From NCBI RefSeq assembly GCF_014266025.1, contig NZ_JACMYC010000018.1:1-64000 (forward strand): DNA of 64,000 bases. Direction: 5' to 3'. A model generated the notes under the pieces. It made no database searches. It saw nothing but the letters and a program-made list of their open reading frames with translations, and was not told the DNA's origin. The translations under genes and the position numbers were made by a program. Below are positions 45,519 to 53,347 of this stretch, piece after piece (the stretch's first letter is position 1; the number at the start of each line of letters is the position of its first letter). The stretch comes from Nocardioides deserti (lineage in GTDB: Bacteria > Actinomycetota > Actinomycetes > Propionibacteriales > Nocardioidaceae).

Positions 45519-46745
45519 CTACCCCGTCTCGGGATCCGGCCCCGCCTGGCGATCCGGCCCCGCCTCGCGATCCGACGCCGGCTCGACATCCGGCGTGGGC
45601 GACACCGCGACGATCGCGATGTCGTCGTGCGTGACACCGCCCTGGTAGGTCACGACCTCGTCGCGCAGGCCCGCCACCAGGCCCGGGACGTCCGCGGCGC
45701 CGAGCCGCCCGACCGTCGCGCACAGGCGGTCCTCGCCGAACAGCTCGCCCTCCCGCCGGGCCTCGGTCACCCCGTCGGTGTAGAGCACGAGCACCTCGCC
45801 CGGCGCGAGGCGGAGCTCGGTCTCGGTGTACTCCTGGTCGGTCAGGATGCCCACCAGCGGGCCGTTGACGTCGACCTCGACCGGTTCGGACCCCGGGCGC
45901 AGCAGCAGCGGCGGCGGGTGGCCGCCGGCCGCGACGACGACCCGCCACGCACCGTCCGGCTCGCGGCGCATCCGCAGGACGACCACCGTGCAGAAGCGGT
46001 CGGTCTCGTGGAAGCCGACGATGTCGTTGAGCTCGGCCAGCAGCGACGACGGCCGGTGGTGCAGCACGGCGAGCGCGCGGACGGTGTTGCGGACCAGCGA
46101 GGTCACCACGGCCGCGTCGACGCCCTTGCCGGAGACGTCGCCGAGGACCACGACCTGCTCGTCGGGCCCGGTCGGGAAGACGTCGTAGAAGTCGCCGCCG
46201 ACCTGCGAGCCGTCGCCGGCCGGGCGGTACGTCGCCGCGAGCGTCAGCCCGCGCACGCGCGGCGGCACCGGCGGCACCAGAGTCTGCTGCAGCGTCCGCG
46301 CCAGTCTCATCGCCCGCGCCTCGGCCGCGCGCGCCTCGTCGTGGGCGCGCAGCAGCTGCTGCTCGTAGCGGCGCCGCTCGGTCGCGTCGAAGACAGCGAC
46401 CAGCACCTCACGCTCCGCGCCGTGCTCGTCGCGGGTCAGTGTCGCGTTGAGCAGCACCGAGAGCCGGGACCCGTCACCGCAGCGCAGGTCGACCGCGATC
46501 TCGTGCACCGCCCCCTGCATCCGCAGCATCGGGGCGTAGTGGGTCTCGTGGAAGATCCGGCCGCCCGGCGTCAGCAGGTCGACCAGCCGGCGACCCACCA
46601 CCGCCTCGAGGGGCCGGCCGGTCCAGGTCAGGAAGGTCGCGTTGACCCGCAGCACCGTCCCGTCGGGAGCGGTCGTCAGGAAGCCGCACGGTGCCTGGTC
46701 GAGCAGCCGTTCGGCGTCGTCGCGGGCGTTCGGGCTGGTGGTCAG
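45519..46745 (-). CDS. PAS-PP2C (SpoIIE-type) phosphatase, RsbP-like
   Basis: 408 residues. PAS domain about 12-130 (LLDQAPCGFLTTAPDGTVLR; MLRMQGAVHEI), a coiled-coil linker (RRRYEQQLLRAHDEARAAEA), then a SpoIIE/PP2C domain about 165-385 with GGDFYDVFP, VVVLGDVSGKGVDAAVV, and YTDGVTEAR, carrying the metal aspartates. It resembles RsbP, which dephosphorylates an anti-anti-sigma factor on energy stress. The frame overlaps the stop of the RsbQ-like hydrolase gene as CTGA; no ATG, GTG or TTG lies between that CTG and GTG 46655, which would cut into the PAS domain. Start therefore uncertain. Confidence 0.85.
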   Translation of the reverse strand: MTTSPNARDDAERLLDQAPCGFLTTAPDGTVLRVNATFLTWTGRPLEAVVGRRLVDLLTPGGRIFHETHYAPMLRMQGAVHEIAVDLRCGDGSRLSVLLNATLTRDEHGAEREVLVAVFDATERRRYEQQLLRAHDEARAAEARAMRLARTLQQTLVPPVPPRVRGLTLAATYRPAGDGSQVGGDFYDVFPTGPDEQVVVLGDVSGKGVDAAVVTSLVRNTVRALAVLHHRPSSLLAELNDIVGFHETDRFCTVVVLRMRREPDGAWRVVVAAGGHPPPLLLRPGSEPVEVDVNGPLVGILTDQEYTETELRLAPGEVLVLYTDGVTEARREGELFGEDRLCATVGRLGAADVPGLVAGLRDEVVTYQGGVTHDDIAIVAVSPTPDVEPASDREAGPDRQAGPDPETG

Positions 46746-47551
46746 GCCGCGACCCGTCCCTCGAGCCAGGCGCCGATGGCGTCCGAGGTGAGCTCCGGGG
46801 CGCTGAGCTGCGGGCAGTGCCCGGTCGCCTCCAGGACGACGAACGTGCTGTCGGGCACCTGCTCGGCGACGTACTCCCCGACCTCCATCGGCGCGATCAC
46901 GTCCTCGCGGCACTGCAGCACCAGGCTCGGCACCGGCACCCGCGGCAGGTCGTCCCGGTTGTCGGAGAGGAACGTCGCCTCCGCGAAGCGGCGCGCCACG
47001 TCGGGGTCCATCCGGCAGAACGCCTCGGTCAGCTCGTGCCCCAGCTCGGGCCGGTCCGGGTTGCCGACGATCGCCGGCGCCATCGCCGCCGACCAGCCCA
47101 GGTAGTTGCTCGCCAGCGACTCGAGCAGCTCGTCGATGTCCTCGCGGGCGAACCCGCCGACGTACCCCTCGTCGTCGATGTAGCGCGCGGACGGCCCCAC
47201 CATCACCAGCGACGCGAAGCGCTCCGGCTCCGCGATGGTCGCCATCGCCCCGACCATCGCCGCGACCGAGTGGCCGACGAGCACCACGTCGCGCAGGTCC
47301 AGCGCGCGCACGACGTCGAGCACGTCCTGCCGATAGCCGTCGAGCGAGGCGTACTTGTCGGCGTCGTACGCCGCCGGGTCGCTCCCGCCGCCGCCCACGA
47401 AGTCGAAGGTCACCACCCGGTACCGGTCCGCGAAGTCCGGAGCCACGTGCCGCCACATGCTCTGGTCGCACCCGAACCCGTGGGCGAAGACCATCGGCTG
47501 CGCACCCTCCGGACCCTGGACCGTCACGTTGTTGCGCGCGAGGATGTCCAT
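46742..47551 (-). CDS. RsbQ-like alpha/beta hydrolase
   Basis: 269 residues from ATG 47551. MDILARNNVTVQG and VFAHGFGCDQSMWRHVAPDF match RsbQ; nucleophile S95 in LVGHSVAAMVG; acid and His in CREDVIAP and ATGHCPQLSAP. In Bacillus, RsbQ supplies a small ligand to the PAS domain of RsbP. Here the next gene is a PAS-PP2C phosphatase, the same pairing. A TAAGGT -10 box (47559-47564, minus strand) ends seven bases before the start, so the mRNA is probably leaderless. Confidence 0.9.
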   Translation of the reverse strand: MDILARNNVTVQGPEGAQPMVFAHGFGCDQSMWRHVAPDFADRYRVVTFDFVGGGGSDPAAYDADKYASLDGYRQDVLDVVRALDLRDVVLVGHSVAAMVGAMATIAEPERFASLVMVGPSARYIDDEGYVGGFAREDIDELLESLASNYLGWSAAMAPAIVGNPDRPELGHELTEAFCRMDPDVARRFAEATFLSDNRDDLPRVPVPSLVLQCREDVIAPMEVGEYVAEQVPDSTFVVLEATGHCPQLSAPELTSDAIGAWLEGRVAA

Positions 47552-47650
47552 GCCCCGGACCTTAGTGAAGCCCGGCGCGCTTGTCTCCATCGCCGCCGCC
47601 CGCCCGGCCCGCTGGGTCTCGTCAGCGGCCGGCGCGGAGGCGCCTCCTGC

Positions 47651-48535
47651 TCAACCAGCAGCAGCGGCGGCGACGGCGAGCAGCCGCTCGCACTCCTCGA
47701 CGAGCCGGCGGCGCAGGGGAGCGCCGCGCTCGGCGAAGGCGCGCTGGGCGGCGACGTACTCCTGCTTGCCCTCGGGCGTCTCGACGCGCACCGGCTCGAA
47801 GCCCAGGTCGCTCAGGTCATAGGGCGCGGCCCGCATGTCGAGCTCGCGGATGTCGCGGGCCAGCTCGAAGCAGTCGGCGACCAGGTCGGAGCAGATCATC
47901 GGCGTGAGCCGGAAGGCGTGCTTGTAGAGGTCCATGCCGGCGTGCAGGCAGGCGGGCTGCTCGAACGCCGGCCGGTCGGCGCTGGTGGGCCGCAGGGTGT
48001 TGAGCGGCCGGGCCGGCTCGGTGAAGAAGCGGTAGGCGTCGAAGTGCGAGCAGGCGATCCGGTGGGACTCGACGACCGTGTCGGTGCCCTCCGCGCCCAG
48101 GCGCAGCGGCCAGTCGGCGTGCCGCGTCTCGTCCTCGGCGAGGCGGTAGACCATCGCCCACTCGTGCATCCCGAAGCACCCGAAGTTCGCCGACCGCTCC
48201 GAGGTGGCGGTGAGCAGCGCCCGCAACGACGCCAGCAGCGGCCGCTGGGAGACGACGTACGCCGGGTCGACGGCGACGACGCCGTCCACACCTGGCACGG
48301 CGGCGTACCCCTTGAGCGAGGCGTGGTCAGCCGCGTCGACGAGGCCCACGCCGAACCCCGGGTGCCACCGCCGCAGCTGCGCGGGCCGCTGGGAGTAGTA
48401 GGTGAAGAGGAAGTCGTGCACCGGGTGCTTGACCCGCGACTCCCGGCGGGCGAGGTGCGGCGCGACGAAGGCGTCGACGCGAGCCGCGTGTGCCGCGGCT
48501 CTCGCCTGCCACTCGGCGGGTTCCAGCACCTCCAC
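47651..48535 (-). CDS. Conserved actinobacterial protein, sometimes called 3-methyladenine DNA glycosylase
   Basis: 294 residues, GTG start. Conserved segments HPVHDFLFTYYSQRPAQLRRWHPG, FGCFGMHEWAMVYR and ACLHAGMDLYKHAFRLTPMI are typical of a widespread actinobacterial family that databases often label 3-methyladenine DNA glycosylase; I see no helix-hairpin-helix or other glycosylase motif. Probably soluble. Function unproven. Shares a 32-base divergent promoter region with the hydrolase gene at 48568. Confidence 0.7.
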   Translation of the reverse strand: MEVLEPAEWQARAAAHAARVDAFVAPHLARRESRVKHPVHDFLFTYYSQRPAQLRRWHPGFGVGLVDAADHASLKGYAAVPGVDGVVAVDPAYVVSQRPLLASLRALLTATSERSANFGCFGMHEWAMVYRLAEDETRHADWPLRLGAEGTDTVVESHRIACSHFDAYRFFTEPARPLNTLRPTSADRPAFEQPACLHAGMDLYKHAFRLTPMICSDLVADCFELARDIRELDMRAAPYDLSDLGFEPVRVETPEGKQEYVAAQRAFAERGAPLRRRLVEECERLLAVAAAAAG

Positions 48536-48543
48536 GGCGCCCG

Positions 48544-48561
48544 ATGCTAGGTCGATAGTGT
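48544..48561. promoter_or_regulatory. Back-to-back -10 boxes of divergent leaderless promoters
   Basis: Plus strand TAGTGT (48556-48561) precedes GTG 48568 by six bases. Minus strand TAGCAT (48549-48544) precedes GTG 48535 by eight. The core CTAGGTCGATAG (48547-48558) recurs at 62836-62847 in another divergent gap. Confidence 0.6.
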
Positions 48562-48567
48562 CGAGTC

Positions 48568-49377
48568 GTGCGCATCGCGAGATTCACCACCGGCGAGGAC
48601 CCCCAGTACGGCGTCGTGACCGGCGAGCTGGACGAGTTCGGGCAGCCCGACGAGGACGCCGTGGTCGTGGCGCTCGCCGGCGACCCGTTGTACGTCGGCA
48701 TGAAGCTGCTCGACCAGGAGCACCAGCTCTCCGACGTCCGGCTGCTCGCGCCGGTCCTGCCGCGCAGCAAGGTCGTGGGCATCGGCCGCAACTACGCCGC
48801 CCACGCCGCCGAGATGGGCAACGACGTGCCCGCCGAGCCGCTGATGTTCCTCAAGCCGAACACCAGCGTGGTGGGGCCCGGCGACCCGATCTTCTACCCC
48901 CCGCAGACGAGCAACCTGCACTTCGAGGGCGAGCTCGCGGTGGTCATCGGCCGGATCTGCCGTGACGTGCCGCCGGAGCAGGCGACCGACGTCATCCACG
49001 GCTACACGATCGCCAACGACGTGACCGCGCGCGACCTGCAGAAGGGCGACGTGCAGTTCACCCGGGCGAAGGGCTTCGACTCCTTCTGCCCGCTCGGGCC
49101 CTGGATCGAGACCGACCTGGACCCGCAGCACTTCGCGGACGGCGTCCGCGTGCAGACCTTCCTCAACGGCGACCTCAAGCAGGACGGCAGCACCGCCGAC
49201 CTGATCTTCGACGTCCCGACGCTCGTGTCCTACGTCTCGAGCGTGATGACGCTGCTCCCCGGCGACGTCATCCTCACCGGCACCCCGGAGGGTGTCGGTC
49301 CGATGGAGGTGGGCGACGAGGTCGAGATCTCGATCGCCGGCCTCGGCACTCTCACGAACAAGGTGGCCCAGCGTTGA
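48568..49377 (+). CDS. Fumarylacetoacetate hydrolase-family protein
   Basis: 269 residues. FAH C-terminal-domain fold: [28 protein letters not shown]-like [10 protein letters not shown] with the metal Glu residues, [13 protein letters not shown], and [17 protein letters not shown]. Family members hydrolyse or decarboxylate beta-diketo acids or acylpyruvates; the substrate is unknown. The neighbour of gltX in mycobacteria is a homologous gene. Leaderless GTG; its stop overlaps the gltX TTG. Confidence 0.9.
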   Translation: MRIARFTTGEDPQYGVVTGELDEFGQPDEDAVVVALAGDPLYVGMKLLDQEHQLSDVRLLAPVLPRSKVVGIGRNYAAHAAEMGNDVPAEPLMFLKPNTSVVGPGDPIFYPPQTSNLHFEGELAVVIGRICRDVPPEQATDVIHGYTIANDVTARDLQKGDVQFTRAKGFDSFCPLGPWIETDLDPQHFADGVRVQTFLNGDLKQDGSTADLIFDVPTLVSYVSSVMTLLPGDVILTGTPEGVGPMEVGDEVEISIAGLGTLTNKVAQR

Positions 49378-50840
49378 GCAACACCCCCGTCCGCGTCCGG
49401 ATGGCCCCGTCCCCGACCGGCAGTCCGCACGTCGGCCTGGCCCGCACGGCCCTCTACAACTGGGCGTTCGCGCGCAAGCACGGCGGCACCTTCGTCTTCC
49501 GCATCGAGGACACCGACAAGGAGCGCAACACCCAGGAGTCCTACGACTCGCTCCTGGACCTGATGCAGTGGCTGGGCCTGGGGTGGGACGAGGGCGTCGT
49601 CGTCGGCGGCCCCTACGGCCCCTACCGCCAGTCCGAGCGCACCGACATCTACACCGACGTGCTGGCCCGGCTGCGCGAGTCGTCCTACACCTACGACTGC
49701 TTCTGCACCACCGAGGAGGTCGAGCAGCGTCGCAAGGTCAGCGGCTCCAAGGTGATGGGGTACGACGGCTTCTGCCGCGACCTGTCCGCGGAGCAGCGGA
49801 CGGCCTTCGAGGCCGAGGGGCGCACGCCGGTCGTCCGGTTCCGGATGCCCGACGGCGAGATCACCTTCGACGACCTCGTGCGCGGCGAGATCACCTTCCA
49901 GACCGAGCACGTGCCGGACTTCGCGCTGGCCCGCGCCAACGGCGACCCGCTCTACACGCTCACCGCGCCGGTCGACGACGCGACGATGAAGATCACCCAC
50001 GTGCTGCGCGGCGAGGACCTGCTCTCGAGCACGCCCCGCCAGATCGCGCTGTTCGAGGGGCTCAAGGCGATCGGTGTCGCGACGGAGACCCCGGCGTTCG
50101 GCCACCTGCCCTACGTCATGGGGGAGGGCAACAAGAAGCTCTCCAAGCGCGACCCGCAGGCGCACATGGCGCTCTACCGCGAGCAGGGCTTCCTGCCCGA
50201 GGGCTTGCTCAACTACCTCGCGCTGCTGGGCTGGGCGATCGCCGCCGACCGTGACGTGTTCACGCTCGAGGAGATGGTCGAGGCGTTCGACATCAAGGAC
50301 GTCAACCCCAACCCCGCGCGCTTCGACCTGAAGAAGGCCGAGGCGATCAACACCGCGCAGATGCGGCTGCTCAGCATCGAGCAGGTCACCGAGCGGGTGC
50401 TGCCGTTCCTGGTCGACGCCGGCGTGGTCGACGCGGACGACGAGGCCGACCGCGCGCTGCTCGAGAAGGCGATGCCGCTGGTCGCCGAGCGGATCAACAA
50501 GCTCACCGAGGCCGTCGACATGCTCGGCTTCCTCTTCGTCGACGAGGCTGACTTCACCCGCGACGAGGCGGACGCCGCGAAGCTGCTGGACGAGAAGGGC
50601 GTCGAGGTCGTCCAGGCGGCGTACGACGCCGTGGAGCCGCTCGCGGACTGGACGACCCAGTCGATCCAGGACGCCCTCCAGGCGAAGCTCGTCGACGAGC
50701 TCGGCCTCAAGCCGCGCAACGCCTTCGGGCCGGTGCGCGTGGCGATCACCGGACGCCGGGTCTCCCCGCCGCTGTTCGAGTCGATGGAGCTCCTCGGCCG
50801 CGACCGGAGCCTGTCCCGGCTCCGCTCCGCGCTGGACTGA
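49374..50840 (+). CDS. gltX: Glutamyl-tRNA synthetase
   Basis: 488 residues, class I synthetase. HIGH-type motif [22 protein letters not shown]-type [13 protein letters not shown], and an anticodon-binding helical domain to the C-terminus. In actinobacteria GluRS normally charges both tRNA-Glu and tRNA-Gln, the latter amidated by GatCAB. Both a tRNA-Gln and a tRNA-Glu gene lie 1 kb downstream. The TTG start overlaps the previous stop (TTGA). Confidence 0.96.
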   Translation: MSNTPVRVRMAPSPTGSPHVGLARTALYNWAFARKHGGTFVFRIEDTDKERNTQESYDSLLDLMQWLGLGWDEGVVVGGPYGPYRQSERTDIYTDVLARLRESSYTYDCFCTTEEVEQRRKVSGSKVMGYDGFCRDLSAEQRTAFEAEGRTPVVRFRMPDGEITFDDLVRGEITFQTEHVPDFALARANGDPLYTLTAPVDDATMKITHVLRGEDLLSSTPRQIALFEGLKAIGVATETPAFGHLPYVMGEGNKKLSKRDPQAHMALYREQGFLPEGLLNYLALLGWAIAADRDVFTLEEMVEAFDIKDVNPNPARFDLKKAEAINTAQMRLLSIEQVTERVLPFLVDAGVVDADDEADRALLEKAMPLVAERINKLTEAVDMLGFLFVDEADFTRDEADAAKLLDEKGVEVVQAAYDAVEPLADWTTQSIQDALQAKLVDELGLKPRNAFGPVRVAITGRRVSPPLFESMELLGRDRSLSRLRSALD

Positions 50841-50843
50841 CCG

Positions 50844-51773
50844 GTGGATCTGACCTACGAGCGGCTGCACCGGCTCGGCCGCACCGGGTGGTGGCGACCG
50901 CTCGTGGGGCTGCTGCTCCTCGTGGTGCTCGTGCTCGTCCTCCAGACGGTCGTCACCGCGGTCCTGGCGATCTACCTCGTCGGGACGGGCGTCGGCGTCG
51001 ACGAGGCGCTGGACCGGCTCTCGGGCGACCCGGTCACGCCGTCGTTCCTGGCGCTGGTCAACCTCGGCTGGGCGCTCGCGATCCCGGCCGTGTGGTTGGT
51101 GGGGTTCGCCCTGCACCGGCTGCGCCCCGGGTGGGTCTCGTCGGTGGGGCTGCGGCTGCGGTGGCGCTGGTTCGCGGCCTGCTTCGGGGTGGCGTTCGTC
51201 GCACTGCTGCTCACCCTGGTCGTCTCGGCGGTGCTCCCGTCGCAGGGGGCTGGCACCGAGGTGTCGACCGACCTCAACGAGTTCACCCGCACGACGCGTG
51301 ACTTCGCTCTCGTCGTGCTGCTGCTCACGCCGCTGCAGGCGGCGGGGGAGGAGTACGCCTTCCGCGGCTACCTCACCCAGGCGTTCGGCGGCCTGGTGCG
51401 GTGGCGCTGGGTGGCCGTGGTCGTGCCGGCGTTCCTCTTCGCGCTGGCCCACGGCGCGGGACAGGACCTGCCGATCTTCTTCGACCGCTTCGCCTTCGGC
51501 CTGGTCGCAGGCACCCTGGTGATCCTCACCGGGGGCCTCGAGGCGGGCATCGCGATGCACGTGCTGAACAACTGGCTGGCCTTCGGGATCGCGCTCGCGT
51601 TCGGCGACATGACCTCGGCGCTCAACCCGTCCGGCGGCACGTGGTGGAGCCTGCCGGTGACGCTCACCCAGTCGCTCGCGTTCCTCGGCCTGACGCTGCT
51701 CGCGGCCCGCGCGATGGGCGTGCGGCGCACGGTCGACGGGGCCGTTTTGGAGCGCCGAAACACTCGCGTGTAA
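50844..51773 (+). CDS. CPBP-family intramembrane metalloprotease (Abi/CAAX-like)
   Basis: 309 residues with about seven transmembrane helices. The four CPBP motifs are present: EE at E169-E170 with R174 (AAGEEYAFRGYL), FLFALAH with H203, and HVLNN with H239 and N243. CPBP proteins are membrane proteases or bacteriocin-immunity-like proteins; the substrate is unknown. Three bases separate it from gltX, so it is co-transcribed. Confidence 0.9.
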   Translation: MDLTYERLHRLGRTGWWRPLVGLLLLVVLVLVLQTVVTAVLAIYLVGTGVGVDEALDRLSGDPVTPSFLALVNLGWALAIPAVWLVGFALHRLRPGWVSSVGLRLRWRWFAACFGVAFVALLLTLVVSAVLPSQGAGTEVSTDLNEFTRTTRDFALVVLLLTPLQAAGEEYAFRGYLTQAFGGLVRWRWVAVVVPAFLFALAHGAGQDLPIFFDRFAFGLVAGTLVILTGGLEAGIAMHVLNNWLAFGIALAFGDMTSALNPSGGTWWSLPVTLTQSLAFLGLTLLAARAMGVRRTVDGAVLERRNTRV

Positions 51774-51784
51774 GGTTCTCGACC

Positions 51785-51810
51785 GTGCCCACCGCCACGG
51801 CGGAGGGCAC
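51785..51810 (+). terminator. Hairpin after the CPBP gene
   Basis: GTGCCC/GGGCAC outer and CCGCC/GGCGG inner arms. No T-run, so a weak or processing structure is possible. Confidence 0.5.
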
Positions 51811-51840
51811 AGAACTGCCGACATAAGTCTTGTTGGTCAG

Positions 51841-51912
51841 TGGGATATGGTGTAATTGGCAGCACGACTGGTTCTGGTCCAGTTAGTCTAGGTTCGAGTC
51901 CTAGTATCCCAG
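51841..51912 (+). tRNA. tRNA-Gln (anticodon CTG)
   Basis: 72 bases. Acceptor arms TGGGATA/TATCCCA, D-loop TGTAATTGGCAGCA, anticodon stem ACTGG/CCAGT with loop TTCTGGT giving CTG, T-loop GGTTCGAGTCC. CCA is not encoded. Reads CAG. Confidence 0.97.
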
Positions 51913-51916
51913 CGAG

Positions 51917-51951
51917 TCGCGGGTCCTTCCCGGTGAAGAGCCCGCGATTTT
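51917..51951 (+). terminator. Terminator after tRNA-Gln
   Basis: TCGCGGG (51917-51923) and CCCGCGA (51941-51947) followed by four T residues. Confidence 0.8.
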
Positions 51952-52024
51952 GTGCGAACGACAGCCCCGGCTAGAGTTCCGCAGGCCGCTCGGGAGAGCG
52001 GCCGAAGATAACTGCACAACGCAT

Positions 52025-52096
52025 GCCCCGTTCGTCTAGCGGCCCAGGACGCTGGCCTCTCACGCCGGAAGCACGGGTTCGAATCCCGTACGGGGT
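52025..52096 (+). tRNA. tRNA-Glu (anticodon CTC)
   Basis: 72 bases. Acceptor GCCCCGT/ACGGGGT with a G-T first pair as usual for tRNA-Glu, anticodon stem CTGGC/GCCGG, loop CTCTCAC giving CTC, T-loop GGTTCGAATCC. CCA is not encoded. Reads GAG. Confidence 0.97.
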
Positions 52097-52103
52097 ACAT
52101 GAG

Positions 52104-52134
52104 GAAGGCCCAGGAGATCACTCTCCTGGGCCTT
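52104..52134 (+). terminator. Terminator after tRNA-Glu
   Basis: Twelve-base arms 52104-52115 and 52122-52133 (AAGGCCCAGGAG and complement) around ATCACT, ending in TTT. Confidence 0.88.
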
Positions 52135-52153
52135 TCGCCTTTCCGGGAGCAGG

Positions 52154-53239
52154 TCAGCCGCAGAGCCCGTTGGCGGCGGCCTCGGCCGTGGGGCCGCCGG
52201 GACGGCGACCGCTGATGGCGCCGCGGCCGAGCTCGCCGAGGGGCTGGTCGGCGACGACCCGGCGCCACAGCTCGTCGGCCTCGGGGGTCAGCTCCACGCG
52301 GCCCCAGTTCGGGTCGTCGCGGGGCAGCTCGACGACCGGTGCGGTGACGAAGCGGATCTTGCCGAGCCTCGCGTGGCGCAGCGAGGCGGCGAGGTCGACG
52401 ATCTCCGAGACGCCGGCCAGCTCGGGGTCGGTCTGGATCGACCCCGCCAGGGCGCTCGCGAAGGACACCAGTCGGTCGGGGCGGGTCAGCGTCCGGGCGG
52501 AGAGCACCTTGGCGATCATCGAGGCGATGAACGCCTGCTGGCGGCGTACGCGCCCCAGGTCGGCGTTGGGCGTCGACGCGCGCTGCCGCATGTAGGCCAG
52601 CGCGTCCTCGCCACCGACGACCTGCGTGCCGGCGTCGAGGTGGATGCCGTGCTCGCGGTCGTCGACCTCCTCCGGCAGGCAGACCTCCACGCCGCCGACG
52701 GCGTCGACGATCTCCTTGAAGCCGCCGAAGTCCACGACCACGTAGTGGTCGACGTAGATCCCCGTCACGGCCTCGAGCTGGGCCACCGCGCACGGCGCGC
52801 CGCCGACGGCGAGCGCCTCGTTCCAGGTTGCCTCGGACGCTCCGGGCACGACCTCTCCGTCCGCCGTGCACTCGGGCCGGTCGACGAGCGTGTCGCGCGG
52901 CACGGAGATGCCGTACGCCGACCGGCGACCGTCCGCGACGTGCAGCAGCATGGTGACGTCCGACCCGCCCCCGCCGTCCTCGCCGTCGATGGCGCAGCCC
53001 TCGCAGTCCCGCTCGTCGGTGCCGAGCACGAGGATGTTCAGGGCCCCGGTGGGCAGGTCCGGCCCCGGCCGCTCCACCCCGCCGGCGTGGTCGATCGGCC
53101 CGCCCTCGTCGATGCGCCGGTCGACGTGGCGGTAGACGAGCACGACGGCGATCCCGGTCACGAGGGCCAGGCAGAGCTGGGTGACGAGGACGACCCGCCA
53201 GACGGTCCGGCGGTGCGTGCGGTCGGCCACGTCCGTCAT
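52154..53239 (-). CDS. LytR-CpsA-Psr (LCP) family cell-wall ligase
   Basis: 361 residues from ATG 53239. A short cytoplasmic N-terminus, one transmembrane helix (about 14-36, VVLVTQLCLALVTGIAVVLV) and an extracytoplasmic LCP domain: LVLGTDERD, SDVTMLLHVADG, ISVPRDTLVD with the catalytic Arg-Asp, VDHYVVVDFGGFKEIVDAVG and YMRQRASTPNADLGRVRRQQ. LCP enzymes attach secondary glycopolymers to peptidoglycan from lipid-linked carriers. Two Cys in DCEGCAIDG may form a disulfide outside the cell. Stands alone. Confidence 0.93.
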   Translation of the reverse strand: MTDVADRTHRRTVWRVVLVTQLCLALVTGIAVVLVYRHVDRRIDEGGPIDHAGGVERPGPDLPTGALNILVLGTDERDCEGCAIDGEDGGGGSDVTMLLHVADGRRSAYGISVPRDTLVDRPECTADGEVVPGASEATWNEALAVGGAPCAVAQLEAVTGIYVDHYVVVDFGGFKEIVDAVGGVEVCLPEEVDDREHGIHLDAGTQVVGGEDALAYMRQRASTPNADLGRVRRQQAFIASMIAKVLSARTLTRPDRLVSFASALAGSIQTDPELAGVSEIVDLAASLRHARLGKIRFVTAPVVELPRDDPNWGRVELTPEADELWRRVVADQPLGELGRGAISGRRPGGPTAEAAANGLCG

Positions 53240-53347
53240 CGTCGCAGAGCGGGCCGGCCCGCGGGCCGGTTCGCGCGTCGTCCAGGCAGGACGGCGGTGT
53301 CCGAATCCCGCCAGCCCCGCTCGGTGCCATGGGCGAGTATGGGGTTC

